Notes under the pieces: generated by a model
The model's database searches: none
Told to the model about the DNA's origin: nothing
The model's input: only the letters and a program-made list of their open reading frames with translations
DNA from: Haloferacaceae archaeon
GTDB taxonomy: Archaea; Halobacteriota; Halobacteria; Halobacteriales; Haloferacaceae
Length of the DNA: 7,157 nucleotides
Direction: 5' to 3'
Assembly (NCBI GenBank): GCA_018609965.1
Contig: JAHENP010000179.1
Span: 1-7,157, forward strand
Translations under genes and position numbers: made by a program
Part shown: positions 1 through 5,184 of the stretch, one piece after another
Numbering within the stretch: position 1 is the first letter of the stretch
How the letters are laid out: each line of letters opens with the position of its first letter

Positions 1-1
1 C

Positions 2-415
2 GAGCCTGACCGGAAGTACTTCCGGCTGACCGACGCGGGACAGGACCACCTCGTGGAGAAACGCGCCGAGTCGGGCGCGAAGGCGCGGGAGTTCGCGGAC
101 GTGATCCTGGGATTTTATCACGTCTACGTCGCCTTCGCCACGGACGACCGGTTCGAGGTGGACGACACAGGCGGGGAGTGGCGGTTCGACGACGACCACT
201 CCGGGTGGATCGCCGAACAGGTGATCCGCCACCACGAACGCGACTTCGCGGCGTTCGAACGGATCGACGCCACACCTGAACTGTTCCACGCGCGCCACGG
301 TGGCGCGGCCGACGACAGTCGGGAGACAACGGCTGAGGACGATGCAGTGACCGACGACGACGCGGCGGCCGACGCAGAGACAGAAGCGGAGACGGACGGC
401 GGCAGACCGCGCTGA
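2..415 (+). CDS. Winged-helix-like protein, C-terminal part (5' end outside window)
   Basis: The reading frame is open from the left edge, so the true start lies outside; a GTG at 53 is internal. The 137 visible residues begin with a stretch reading RKYFRLTDAGQDHL, the pattern of the wing strand followed by LTxxG seen in winged-helix regulators (PadR, MarR and ArsR-like folds). A helix with an aromatic run (ILGFYHVYVAFA) follows, then an acidic domain (EVDDTGGEWRFDDDHSGWI). The last roughly 35 residues are almost all Asp, Glu, Ala and Thr, a likely disordered tail typical of halophile proteins. The gene converges on the membrane protease, with 23 bp between stop codons. DNA binding is inferred from the wing pattern only, because the recognition helix lies outside the window. 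Target and ligand are unknown. Confidence 0.6.
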   Translation, partial: EPDRKYFRLTDAGQDHLVEKRAESGAKAREFADVILGFYHVYVAFATDDRFEVDDTGGEWRFDDDHSGWIAEQVIRHHERDFAAFERIDATPELFHARHGGAADDSRETTAEDDAVTDDDAAADAETEAETDGGRPR

Positions 416-438
416 CCGCCGTCACCCGGCGAGTCGCG

Positions 439-2217
439 TCACCCGAGCAGCTGTGGGCCGAACATGATCAGCAGCAGCGCGGCCAGCATCGTCAGCCCGA
501 TCGAGGTGGTCACCGTGCGGACGGCCCGGTGGCGATCCCCGATCGGTACCCGAGAGACGACGCTCTCGGCGGCCAGCCGGAGGATTCGGCCGCCGTCGAG
601 CGGGTAGCCGGGGATGCAGTTGAACACCCCGAGTTGGATGTTGATCCACGCCGTCCAGAACAGGACGTTGGCGGCCAGAAACACCGGTGTCTCGCCGGCG
701 ACCGCCAACGGCCCAGTCACGTCATAGAAGTTCACGATGTCGCCGTAGAACCCCGCGAAGTTGTACGGGAGGATGCCGACGGCGCCCGCCAACGGCAACA
801 GGAGCGCGACGAACACCAGCCCGAGCGGGCTGTCGACGAGCCCGCCCAACGCCCCGGGCGGGGTGGTGTCACCGCCCAGCAACGCGAGGTAGCCGGCGGT
901 GGGGTACGTTCGGATGCCGATGTCGCCGACGACGAGCCCGGTCGTGCCGCGAGCGACGCTCCCGAGTGTTGCGGTGCCGTCCGCGCCCTCGCCGAGCGTG
1001 ACGGTGTAGTTCTGGAACTGTCCGTCGACGTGTGCGCGGACCGCGACCTCCTCACCGGGCGCACGGTCCTCAAGCACCGTCGCCAACGCCGCGGCGTCGA
1101 TCACGCGTTGGCCGTCGACTCGGGTGACGACCGCGGAGGCGTTCGCCGGGACACCGCCGTCCGCGAGCGGCCCGTCGGCGCCCGCGACGTACGCGCCCAG
1201 CGGCACGACCTGCTCGCCCGCGTCCGTCTCCAGCCGGGCGAGTTCGTGACGGGCGGCGAGCGTCTCGAACTCACCCTCCGTCCGGATCTCCGTCCCGTTG
1301 ATCGCGGTGACGCCGATTGCCTCGTCGTCGGGATCGACGGACAGCCCGGTCGGGTTGTCCGGGGTCGACCCGATCACGACCACCCGACGGTCGAGGGTGG
1401 TCGTCTCGTTGTCGTTCAGTTCCACCGGCACCGCCGCCGAGTCGGCGTCGTCGAGTGCGGTCTCCAATCCCCCGGCGCCGTCGACGGGTTGGCCGCCGAC
1501 GGCGGTGATCCGGTCACCGGCGTCGAATCCGCTGTCTGCGGCGGCGCTCCCGGGGTAGACGCCGGCGACAGCGACGCCCGGCGCGGCAGTAATCGCGCCG
1601 ATCACCGGCCCGAACAGGAGTGCGAAGGCGACGACCGTGACGGCGAAGTTGTTGGTGACGCCGGCCGCGAACATCCGGTTGCGGGAGCCGCGGTCGGCGT
1701 CGGCCTCGCTCTCCTCGTCGGGTTCGACGAACGCGCCGACCGGGATCACGGTGAAGAAGACGAGCCCCAACGAGTCGATGTCGATGTTCTCGACCCGGCA
1801 CAACAGTCCGTGGCCACCCTCGTGGACGACCAACCCGATCAGGAGGCCGGCGACGATCTCCGGCGCGACCGCCAACGGGAGGAAGTCGTTGACCCCGGGG
1901 ATGACGAGGAAGTTCGACGGTTGGTTTGCGGCCGTTTGGGTCGGGTTCTGGAGCGTTCCGACCGCCGCTTGGAGGAGAAACAGGAACATCCCCGCCATCA
2001 CCACCACGGCGATCCCGACACCAACGTTGCCCCAGGCACGCCAGAACCGCCGTGGGCCGGCGAGCCAGCCGAGGAACCGTCGTCCGTACGTCGTGTGGAT
2101 CGTCGTTAGCGGCCCCTGGACCCGGACGGCGTCCGGGAGGTAGCCACGGGTCGACACCGCGGTCGCGACGGCGGAGTACGCCAGCACGCCCGCGAGAACC
2201 CACAACAGCGTGTTCAT
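439..2217 (-). CDS. Site-2-type intramembrane metalloprotease (M50) with PDZ-like repeats
   Basis: A polytopic membrane zinc protease of 592 residues, numbered from the ATG at 2217; a GTG at 2220 is an equally possible start one codon upstream. The zinc motif HEGGH is at residues 132-136 inside a membrane segment. The third metal ligand is expected at Asp541 in NCIPGYPLDGG (533-543), the NxxPxxPxDGG signature of the family. Hydrophobic segments lie near 3-22, 64-87, 113-135, 145-165, 187-210 and in four stretches after residue 430, including the C-terminus. A PDZ-like domain starts near 213 (PGVAVAGVYPGSAA, then GDRITAVGGQPV), and a second PDZ-like stretch lies around 340-400 (ASAVVTRVDGQRV). 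Known family members cleave membrane-anchored regulators or signal peptides within the bilayer. No substrate or anti-sigma-like partner is visible here, so the target is unknown. It stands alone, transcribed divergently from the 165-aa gene. Confidence 0.9.
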   Translation of the reverse strand: MNTLLWVLAGVLAYSAVATAVSTRGYLPDAVRVQGPLTTIHTTYGRRFLGWLAGPRRFWRAWGNVGVGIAVVVMAGMFLFLLQAAVGTLQNPTQTAANQPSNFLVIPGVNDFLPLAVAPEIVAGLLIGLVVHEGGHGLLCRVENIDIDSLGLVFFTVIPVGAFVEPDEESEADADRGSRNRMFAAGVTNNFAVTVVAFALLFGPVIGAITAAPGVAVAGVYPGSAAADSGFDAGDRITAVGGQPVDGAGGLETALDDADSAAVPVELNDNETTTLDRRVVVIGSTPDNPTGLSVDPDDEAIGVTAINGTEIRTEGEFETLAARHELARLETDAGEQVVPLGAYVAGADGPLADGGVPANASAVVTRVDGQRVIDAAALATVLEDRAPGEEVAVRAHVDGQFQNYTVTLGEGADGTATLGSVARGTTGLVVGDIGIRTYPTAGYLALLGGDTTPPGALGGLVDSPLGLVFVALLLPLAGAVGILPYNFAGFYGDIVNFYDVTGPLAVAGETPVFLAANVLFWTAWINIQLGVFNCIPGYPLDGGRILRLAAESVVSRVPIGDRHRAVRTVTTSIGLTMLAALLLIMFGPQLLG

Positions 2218-2240
2218 CACCGGTTAAAGGCGCGCCTGTC

Positions 2241-2247
2241 AGAAATG
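2241..2247 (-). promoter_or_regulatory. Weak TATA-like box for the M50 protease gene
   Basis: On the minus strand this reads CATTTCT, centred 27 nt upstream of the ATG at 2217. That spacing fits a leaderless or nearly leaderless haloarchaeal transcript. The match is weak and rests on spacing plus local AT-richness. Confidence 0.3.
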
Positions 2248-2267
2248 GGTTCGGGTCCTCACCGAAC

Positions 2268-2277
2268 GATTGATTAT
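2268..2277 (+). promoter_or_regulatory. TATA-like box for the 165-aa gene
   Basis: The box GATTGATTATC is the most AT-rich point of the 80-bp divergent region and is centred about 27 nt before the ATG at 2301, fitting a leaderless transcript. Between box and start lie a short inverted repeat GTCGC-GTA-GCGAC (2283-2295) and two copies of CTGTCG (2281 and 2295), which could bind a regulator but may be chance. Confidence 0.5.
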
Positions 2278-2300
2278 CGCCTGTCGCGTAGCGACTGTCG

Positions 2301-2798
2301 ATGGTCGAACTCCGGCACCAACGCGCCGCCGGGTTAGAGGCCGTCGAGCAGCTGCCGACGCTCCGTGACCGGATCGTCACCTTACCCGTCGAATCGGTGG
2401 TGCCGAACCACTGGGAGGTCGGCTGTCGGGTGGTGCAGTTCAAAGACGAGTTGCCGGCCGACGCGATCACCCTCCAACGGGCGCGTCGTGCCCAGGAACT
2501 CATCCTGACGACCGCGGGGACGGACGACCGGCTCACGCTCGGCGTGTACGAACACGACCGTACCCGCGGACGGCGCACCCGGGTCGCCACCCGCACCCAC
2601 GACGGCGGCGACCTCCGCCGGACGTTGTACGAGGCGTTCACCGACACCTGCCGGCAGGCCGCCCGGATCGACGGCCTTCCGCCGTCCGTCGCGGCCGTCG
2701 AAGCGCGCGACCCGGCGGTCGTCGCCGAGGGAGAACGGGTTCGGGCCACCGACGACGGGGTAGTCGGCCGGCTGCTCGCGCGGATCAACTTCTACTGA
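2301..2798 (+). CDS. Conserved-looking haloarchaeal protein of unknown function
   Basis: A 165-residue soluble protein that I do not recognise. No signal peptide, membrane segment, cysteine pair or nucleotide-binding motif is clear. The first third (to about residue 55) looks like mixed strand and helix and contains VVPNHWEVGCRVVQFKDELP. The middle (about 70-100) suggests beta strands (LILTTAG, LTLGVYEHD) followed by an Arg-rich loop (RTRGRRTRV). The second half is helical (LRRTLYEAFTDTCRQAARI), and the protein ends in an aromatic tail, INFY. The ATG start is supported by a TATA-like box about 27 nt upstream. It is divergent from the M50 protease and converges on the 93-aa gene with 36 bp between stops. 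Codon use and acidity match the neighbours, so it looks native rather than recently acquired. The coding call is firm; the function is unknown. Confidence 0.75.
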   Translation: MVELRHQRAAGLEAVEQLPTLRDRIVTLPVESVVPNHWEVGCRVVQFKDELPADAITLQRARRAQELILTTAGTDDRLTLGVYEHDRTRGRRTRVATRTHDGGDLRRTLYEAFTDTCRQAARIDGLPPSVAAVEARDPAVVAEGERVRATDDGVVGRLLARINFY

Positions 2799-2834
2799 TC
2801 GCTCGGAGTGGTCCGATGGCGCCGCCACAGCGGC

Positions 2835-3116
2835 TCACCGGTCGAGCCCGCCGTTGGCCTTCACCTGCATGATGTTGCGCGTGTTCAGGTAGATCTCCTC
2901 GGGAGAGGTGTCCTCGTCGGGGTCGTACAGATCCGAGACACGGTACAGGATCGCCGCGAGCTGGCGCGACTCCGAGGAGTCGCCGCGGAGTTCGTCGGCG
3001 ATCTGCCGGAGGAACAACCGGCGGCGTTCGTCGGCGGGGAACCCCTCGCCGTCGACCGCGACGTCGAGCCCGACCCCTGGCGGGAGCGCCGCCTCGTCGG
3101 TCGTGTCGTCTGGCAC
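2835..3116 (-). CDS. Small acidic conserved-looking protein, unknown function
   Basis: A 93-residue protein, numbered from the GTG at 3116 (MPDDTTDEAALPPG). A GTG at 3155 would add 13 residues (VETHSGSEPRLAG), but I prefer 3116 because a perfect inverted repeat with an AT-rich centre (3140-3159) then falls in promoter position. Residues 1-25 are an acidic, Gly/Pro-containing lead. Residues 26-62 are strongly helical (ADERRRLFLRQIADELRG, then SRQLAAILYRVSDLYDPDED). The end (SPEEIYLNTRNIMQVKANGG) is another helix with a basic tail. There is no membrane segment, zinc motif or obvious DNA-binding signature. It is transcribed divergently from the glycosyltransferase gene. The frame is open far upstream on this strand, to 3671, but that part overlaps the glycosyltransferase gene and has low-complexity shadow composition. 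I recognise no family. Confidence 0.7.
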   Translation of the reverse strand: MPDDTTDEAALPPGVGLDVAVDGEGFPADERRRLFLRQIADELRGDSSESRQLAAILYRVSDLYDPDEDTSPEEIYLNTRNIMQVKANGGLDR

Positions 3117-3139
3117 GCCCGCCAGTCGGGGCTCCGACC

Positions 3140-3159
3140 CCGAGTGTGTTTCCACTCGG
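3140..3159. repeat. Perfect 7-bp inverted repeat, putative operator
   Basis: CCGAGTG-TGTTTC-CACTCGG has 7-bp arms and an AT-rich 6-bp spacer. The spacer is one of the few AT-rich points nearby and, read on the minus strand (GAAACA), lies about 34 nt upstream of the GTG at 3116. It could be an operator overlapping the promoter of the 93-aa gene. If translation instead starts at 3155, the right arm overlaps that start codon. Confidence 0.4.
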
Positions 3160-3239
3160 CGGTCTCGGCCGAGGCGTCCAGAGCCGCCGTGTGGGGACGC
3201 GGCGAGCCGGGAGACGGCCCTCCGGGCCGCAGACGCGGG

Positions 3240-3246
3240 AGTTATT
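3240..3246 (+). promoter_or_regulatory. TATA-like box for the glycosyltransferase gene
   Basis: AGTTATT is centred about 31 nt before the ATG at 3274, implying a leader of only a few nucleotides. A short GC-rich inverted repeat GGCCC-TCC-GGGCC (3216-3228) sits 11 nt upstream of it; in DNA this GC-rich it may be chance. Confidence 0.5.
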
Positions 3247-3273
3247 CCGCGCCGGACCCAGACGAGAGACACG

Positions 3274-4377
3274 ATGGAGTACGTCCAGGAGGGGGTCACC
3301 ACCCTCCACGACCTCCGGGAGACCGACCGGACGGTGCCGACCGATCGGGCGGCGGTGGTGGTGCCGATGACCGAGCGGGAGTACGCCGGGGTGGCCGCCG
3401 AGCGGGTGTTGTCCGAACTCGCGGCGTTGGACCCCGGCCGGGTGGTGGTGCCGTTGCGGGCCGACGCGTCGGCGGTGCCGGCGTTTCGCGAGTGGCTCGA
3501 CGGGTTCGACGTGGCCGTCGACACGGTGTGGTGTGACGGTCCGCGGGTGGCGGAGCTGTTGGCCGAGGCCGGTCTCGACGGCCCGCGCGGGAAGGGACGT
3601 GACGTGTGGCTCGCGTTGGGTGTGGCGTTGGCGGGCGACGCCCAGCAGGTGGTCGTCCACGACGCGGACACGGAGACGTACAGTCGGGCGTACGTCCGCC
3701 GTCTGTTGGCGCCGTTGGTCAGTGACGGCGGGTTCTCGTTCGCGAAGGGGTACTACGCCCGCGTCGAGGACGACGGGCTGTACGGCCGGTTGTTCCGGTT
3801 GTTCTACACGCCACTCGTGCGGACGCTCCGGGCGGCCCACGGCGGGCAGTTCCTCTCGTATCTCGACTCCTTCCGGTACGCGTTGGCGGGTGAGTTCGCC
3901 GCCACTCGCGAGGTCGTCGCCGACCTACGGGTCCAACGCCAGTGGGGGTTGGAGGTCGGCACGCTGGCGGACGCATACGACGCCGTCGGGCCGGCCGGCA
4001 CCGCACAGGTCGATCTGGGGAGCTACTCCCACGACCACCGGGCGGTGTCGGGGGCGACGGGGCTCGCGGAGATGAGCGAGTCCGTCGGCGCGACGTTGTT
4101 GCGGGGTGTGGAGGAACACGGCGTCACCCCCAGCTACGAGACGTTGGCGGACCGGTACCGGGAGACCGCGACGGAGCTGGTGCGGTCGTACGCGGCCGAC
4201 GCCGCGTTCAACGATCTCCCGTACGACCGGACGGGGGAACTCGACCAGGTGGCGACGTACGCCGACGCGATCCGGGAGCCGGACGCCGACACGCGGCTCC
4301 CGCCGTGGGAGACCGCGCCGGTGGCGCCGGCGGCCGTCGCCGCGGCCGCACGTGCCGACGCCGCAGAACTCTCCTGA
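3274..4377 (+). CDS. GpgS-like glycosyltransferase (glucosyl-3-phosphoglycerate synthase family)
   Basis: A 367-residue soluble GT-A-fold glycosyltransferase. Enzymes of this kind move glucose or mannose from a nucleotide sugar to 3-phosphoglycerate, the first step toward glucosylglycerate or mannosylglycerate. The ATG at 3274 is chosen because a TATA-like box precedes it and the family-like N-terminus ([14 protein letters not shown]) begins there; the frame is open further upstream. Visible landmarks are the first nucleotide-binding strand ([14 protein letters not shown], about 26-39), GKGRDVW (106-112), the metal-binding HDAD (DxD, 129-132), [10 protein letters not shown], and [10 protein letters not shown] (222-231), which resembles the acceptor-loop region. 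His253 and His255 in YSHDH are candidates for the late metal-ligand His of GpgS enzymes. The C-terminal third is helical. No phosphatase that would complete the pathway is nearby. The family call is good; the exact sugar and acceptor are inferred, and a general family-2 glycosyltransferase role remains possible. Confidence 0.75.
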   Translation: MEYVQEGVTTLHDLRETDRTVPTDRAAVVVPMTEREYAGVAAERVLSELAALDPGRVVVPLRADASAVPAFREWLDGFDVAVDTVWCDGPRVAELLAEAGLDGPRGKGRDVWLALGVALAGDAQQVVVHDADTETYSRAYVRRLLAPLVSDGGFSFAKGYYARVEDDGLYGRLFRLFYTPLVRTLRAAHGGQFLSYLDSFRYALAGEFAATREVVADLRVQRQWGLEVGTLADAYDAVGPAGTAQVDLGSYSHDHRAVSGATGLAEMSESVGATLLRGVEEHGVTPSYETLADRYRETATELVRSYAADAAFNDLPYDRTGELDQVATYADAIREPDADTRLPPWETAPVAPAAVAAAARADAAELS

Positions 4378-4402
4378 CCCGTCGCGGCGACGCTCCGGTA
4401 CG

Positions 4403-4410
4403 TTTACTTA
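4403..4410 (+). promoter_or_regulatory. TATA box of the lsm-rpl37e operon
   Basis: TTTACTTA is centred 26 nt before the ATG at 4432, in a sharply AT-rich spot within GC-rich DNA. This is the strongest promoter-like element in the window and predicts a leaderless lsm transcript. Confidence 0.65.
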
Positions 4411-4431
4411 CGGTCGCCGTCTCGGTCGCGT

Positions 4432-4671
4432 ATGAGCGGGCGACCACTCGACGTGTTAGAGGAGGCGTTAGACGCCACGGTGACGGTGCGGCTGAAGGAC
4501 GGGACCGCCCAGTTCGGGGTGTTGTCGGGGTACGATCAACACATGAACGTCGTCTTGGAGCCGGCCGGCGAGGCAGAACCGACGCAGGCGGCACCGGGGC
4601 AGGCCGACGCCGTCGGTGTCGAAGACACAACGATTATCCGTGGCGACAACGTCGTCTCGGTCAACCTATGA
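4432..4671 (+). CDS. lsm: Lsm/Sm-like archaeal RNA-binding protein
   Basis: A 79-residue Sm-fold protein, a short member of the family. Archaeal Sm-like proteins form hexa- or heptameric rings that bind U-rich RNA and small RNAs. The Sm1 motif spans about residues 17-43 ([27 protein letters not shown]), with the uridine-contact residues His37 and Asn39 in the DQHMN loop. The Sm2 motif is at 68-77 ([10 protein letters not shown]), with Arg70 as the expected base-stacking Arg. Between them lies a 20-residue Ala/Gly/Glu/Pro insertion (44-63) that should be a flexible loop on the ring. Its stop overlaps the start of rpl37e by four bases (ATGA), so the two are almost certainly co-transcribed and translationally coupled, as known in Haloferax volcanii. 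Confidence 0.95.
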   Translation: MSGRPLDVLEEALDATVTVRLKDGTAQFGVLSGYDQHMNVVLEPAGEAEPTQAAPGQADAVGVEDTTIIRGDNVVSVNL

Positions 4672-4844
4672 CCGGCGCAGGAACACCCTCACAGGGGAAG
4701 AAGAACACGACGACACACGTGAAGTGTCGGCGGTGTGGCGAGAAGTCCTACCACGTAAAAAAGAAGGTGTGTTCGTCGTGTGGCTTCGGCGACTCGGCGA
4801 AGCGACGCGACTACGAGTGGCAGTCGAAGACGGGCGACAACTGA
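4668..4844 (+). CDS. rpl37e: 50S ribosomal protein L37e
   Basis: A 58-residue basic zinc-finger protein of the large ribosomal subunit, which contacts 23S rRNA. The zinc ligands are Cys20, Cys23, Cys35 and Cys38 in two CxxC knuckles ([10 protein letters not shown] and CSSCGFG). The N-terminus ([17 protein letters not shown]) and the end ([16 protein letters not shown]) match haloarchaeal L37e closely. Residue 42 is Asp, where the Haloarcula marismortui protein, as I recall it, has Lys (GFGKSAKRR). The ATG lies within the lsm stop region, a 4-bp overlap giving coupled translation. No separate promoter is evident. Confidence 0.97.
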   Translation: MTGAGTPSQGKKNTTTHVKCRRCGEKSYHVKKKVCSSCGFGDSAKRRDYEWQSKTGDN

Positions 4845-4865
4845 GCGGCTTCCCCTCTCGACAGA

Positions 4866-4880
4866 CGAGCCGTCGGCTCG
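4866..4880. terminator. Short GC hairpin between converging genes
   Basis: CGAGCC-GTC-GGCTCG is a perfect 6-bp stem with a 3-nt loop, lying in the 37-bp gap between the rpl37e stop and the stop of the converging 50-aa gene. The position suits transcription termination or 3'-end protection. No T-run follows on either strand, and archaeal termination usually depends on T-tracts, so the role is uncertain. Confidence 0.3.
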
Positions 4881-4881
4881 G

Positions 4882-5034
4882 TCACCGTGACTTGAGCCAC
4901 TCGTCGAGCAGGTCACGGATCGCCGCGTCCGTGTTCTCGCGGTGGTCACGGAACGCCTTCCGTTCAATCGCCGCCAGTTCCTCCTCGGTCAGTTCGACCG
5001 TGATCGCCTCGGTGTCCAGCAGGTCCCCCTCCAT
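4882..5034 (-). CDS. Small ribbon-helix-helix-like protein, putative DNA-binding regulator
   Basis: A 50-residue protein from the ATG at 5034. A short N-terminal lead (MEGDLLDTEA) precedes one predicted strand, ITVELTEEE (11-19). Two helices follow, at about 17-32 (EEELAAIERKAFRDHR) and 36-50 (DAAIRDLLDEWLKSR), separated by a turn at Glu33-Asn34-Thr35. This strand-helix-helix order and size fit the ribbon-helix-helix (CopG/MetJ) fold, which dimerises and binds DNA through the strand. The strand here is not strongly basic, so the DNA-binding role is inferred. A TATA-like box lies about 29 nt upstream, supporting both the gene and its start. It is divergent from the CHAT-like protease gene and shares its upstream region, which carries repeats. 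Alternatives are an antitoxin-like or protein-binding RHH protein. Confidence 0.65.
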   Translation of the reverse strand: MEGDLLDTEAITVELTEEELAAIERKAFRDHRENTDAAIRDLLDEWLKSR

Positions 5035-5059
5035 CGTTCCCGGGTAGTGGGCCGAGCGA

Positions 5060-5066
5060 CAAATAC
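5060..5066 (-). promoter_or_regulatory. TATA-like box for the 50-aa RHH-like gene
   Basis: The minus strand reads GTATTTG, centred about 29 nt upstream of the ATG at 5034, fitting a leaderless transcript. The direct repeats at 5071-5088 lie immediately upstream of it. Confidence 0.5.
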
Positions 5067-5070
5067 TCCA

Positions 5071-5088
5071 GTCAGACGGGCGTCAGAC
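5071..5088. repeat. Tandem GTCAGAC direct repeats, 11-bp period
   Basis: GTCAGAC occurs at 5071-5077 and again at 5082-5088, separated by GGGC, so the copies sit on the same face of the helix. A small inverted repeat GACTC-C-GAGTC (5086-5096) overlaps the second copy. RHH dimers often bind such tandem half-sites. The location just upstream of the TATA-like box of the 50-aa gene suggests an operator, possibly for autoregulation. Confidence 0.45.
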
Positions 5089-5115
5089 TCCGAGTCGTGG
5101 CGGTGTCGACCGGAA

Positions 5116-5134
5116 CACGACGGAACCCGTCGTG
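5116..5134. repeat. Perfect 8-bp inverted repeat, putative operator of the CHAT-like gene
   Basis: CACGACGG-AAC-CCGTCGTG has perfect 8-bp arms and a 3-bp centre. It lies about 19 bp upstream of the TATA-like box of the CHAT-like gene and 50 bp upstream of its start codon, a usual place for a regulator dimer site. CGGAAC also repeats directly with a 10-bp period (5111 and 5121). An RNA hairpin is less likely because the site lies upstream of the predicted transcript. Confidence 0.45.
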
Positions 5135-5152
5135 GTGAGCGACAACGGGCCA

Positions 5153-5160
5153 ACTTTCTT
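5153..5160 (+). promoter_or_regulatory. TATA-like box for the CHAT-like protease gene
   Basis: The T-rich ACTTTCTT is centred about 29 nt before the GTG at 5185 and is the AT-richest point of the approach to that codon. It supports GTG 5185 as a leaderless start. Confidence 0.4.
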
Positions 5161-5184
5161 CTCGTCGGCGGGGAATCAACAATC

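Noticed and set aside
416..438. Possible hairpin (CGCC...GGCG) between the first two converging genes
   Set aside because: Only 4-bp arms and no T-tract in very GC-rich DNA; not distinguishable from chance.
529..2109. Long plus-strand open frame (526 codons) opposite the M50 protease gene
   Set aside because: It is antisense to a gene with clear catalytic motifs; its product is Arg/Asp/Gly/Val-rich low complexity, as GC-rich shadows are, with no domain or promoter.
1514..2788. Minus-strand open frame of 424 codons spanning the M50 promoter and the 165-aa gene
   Set aside because: Ser/Arg/Pro-rich shadow composition; it overlaps two better-supported genes and their divergent promoters.
3116..3671. 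Long N-terminal extension of the 93-aa gene up to 3671
   Set aside because: It would overlap the start and promoter of the glycosyltransferase; the extension is Ser/Thr/Arg-rich shadow sequence.
2785..3840. Minus-strand open frame of 351 codons
   Set aside because: Arg/His/Pro-rich product overlapping the glycosyltransferase and 93-aa genes in other frames; shadow.
3942..4667. Upstream extension of the L37e frame
   Set aside because: The frame is open, but the extension is Gly/Arg-rich noise overlapping the glycosyltransferase and lsm; L37e proper begins at the ATG at 4668.
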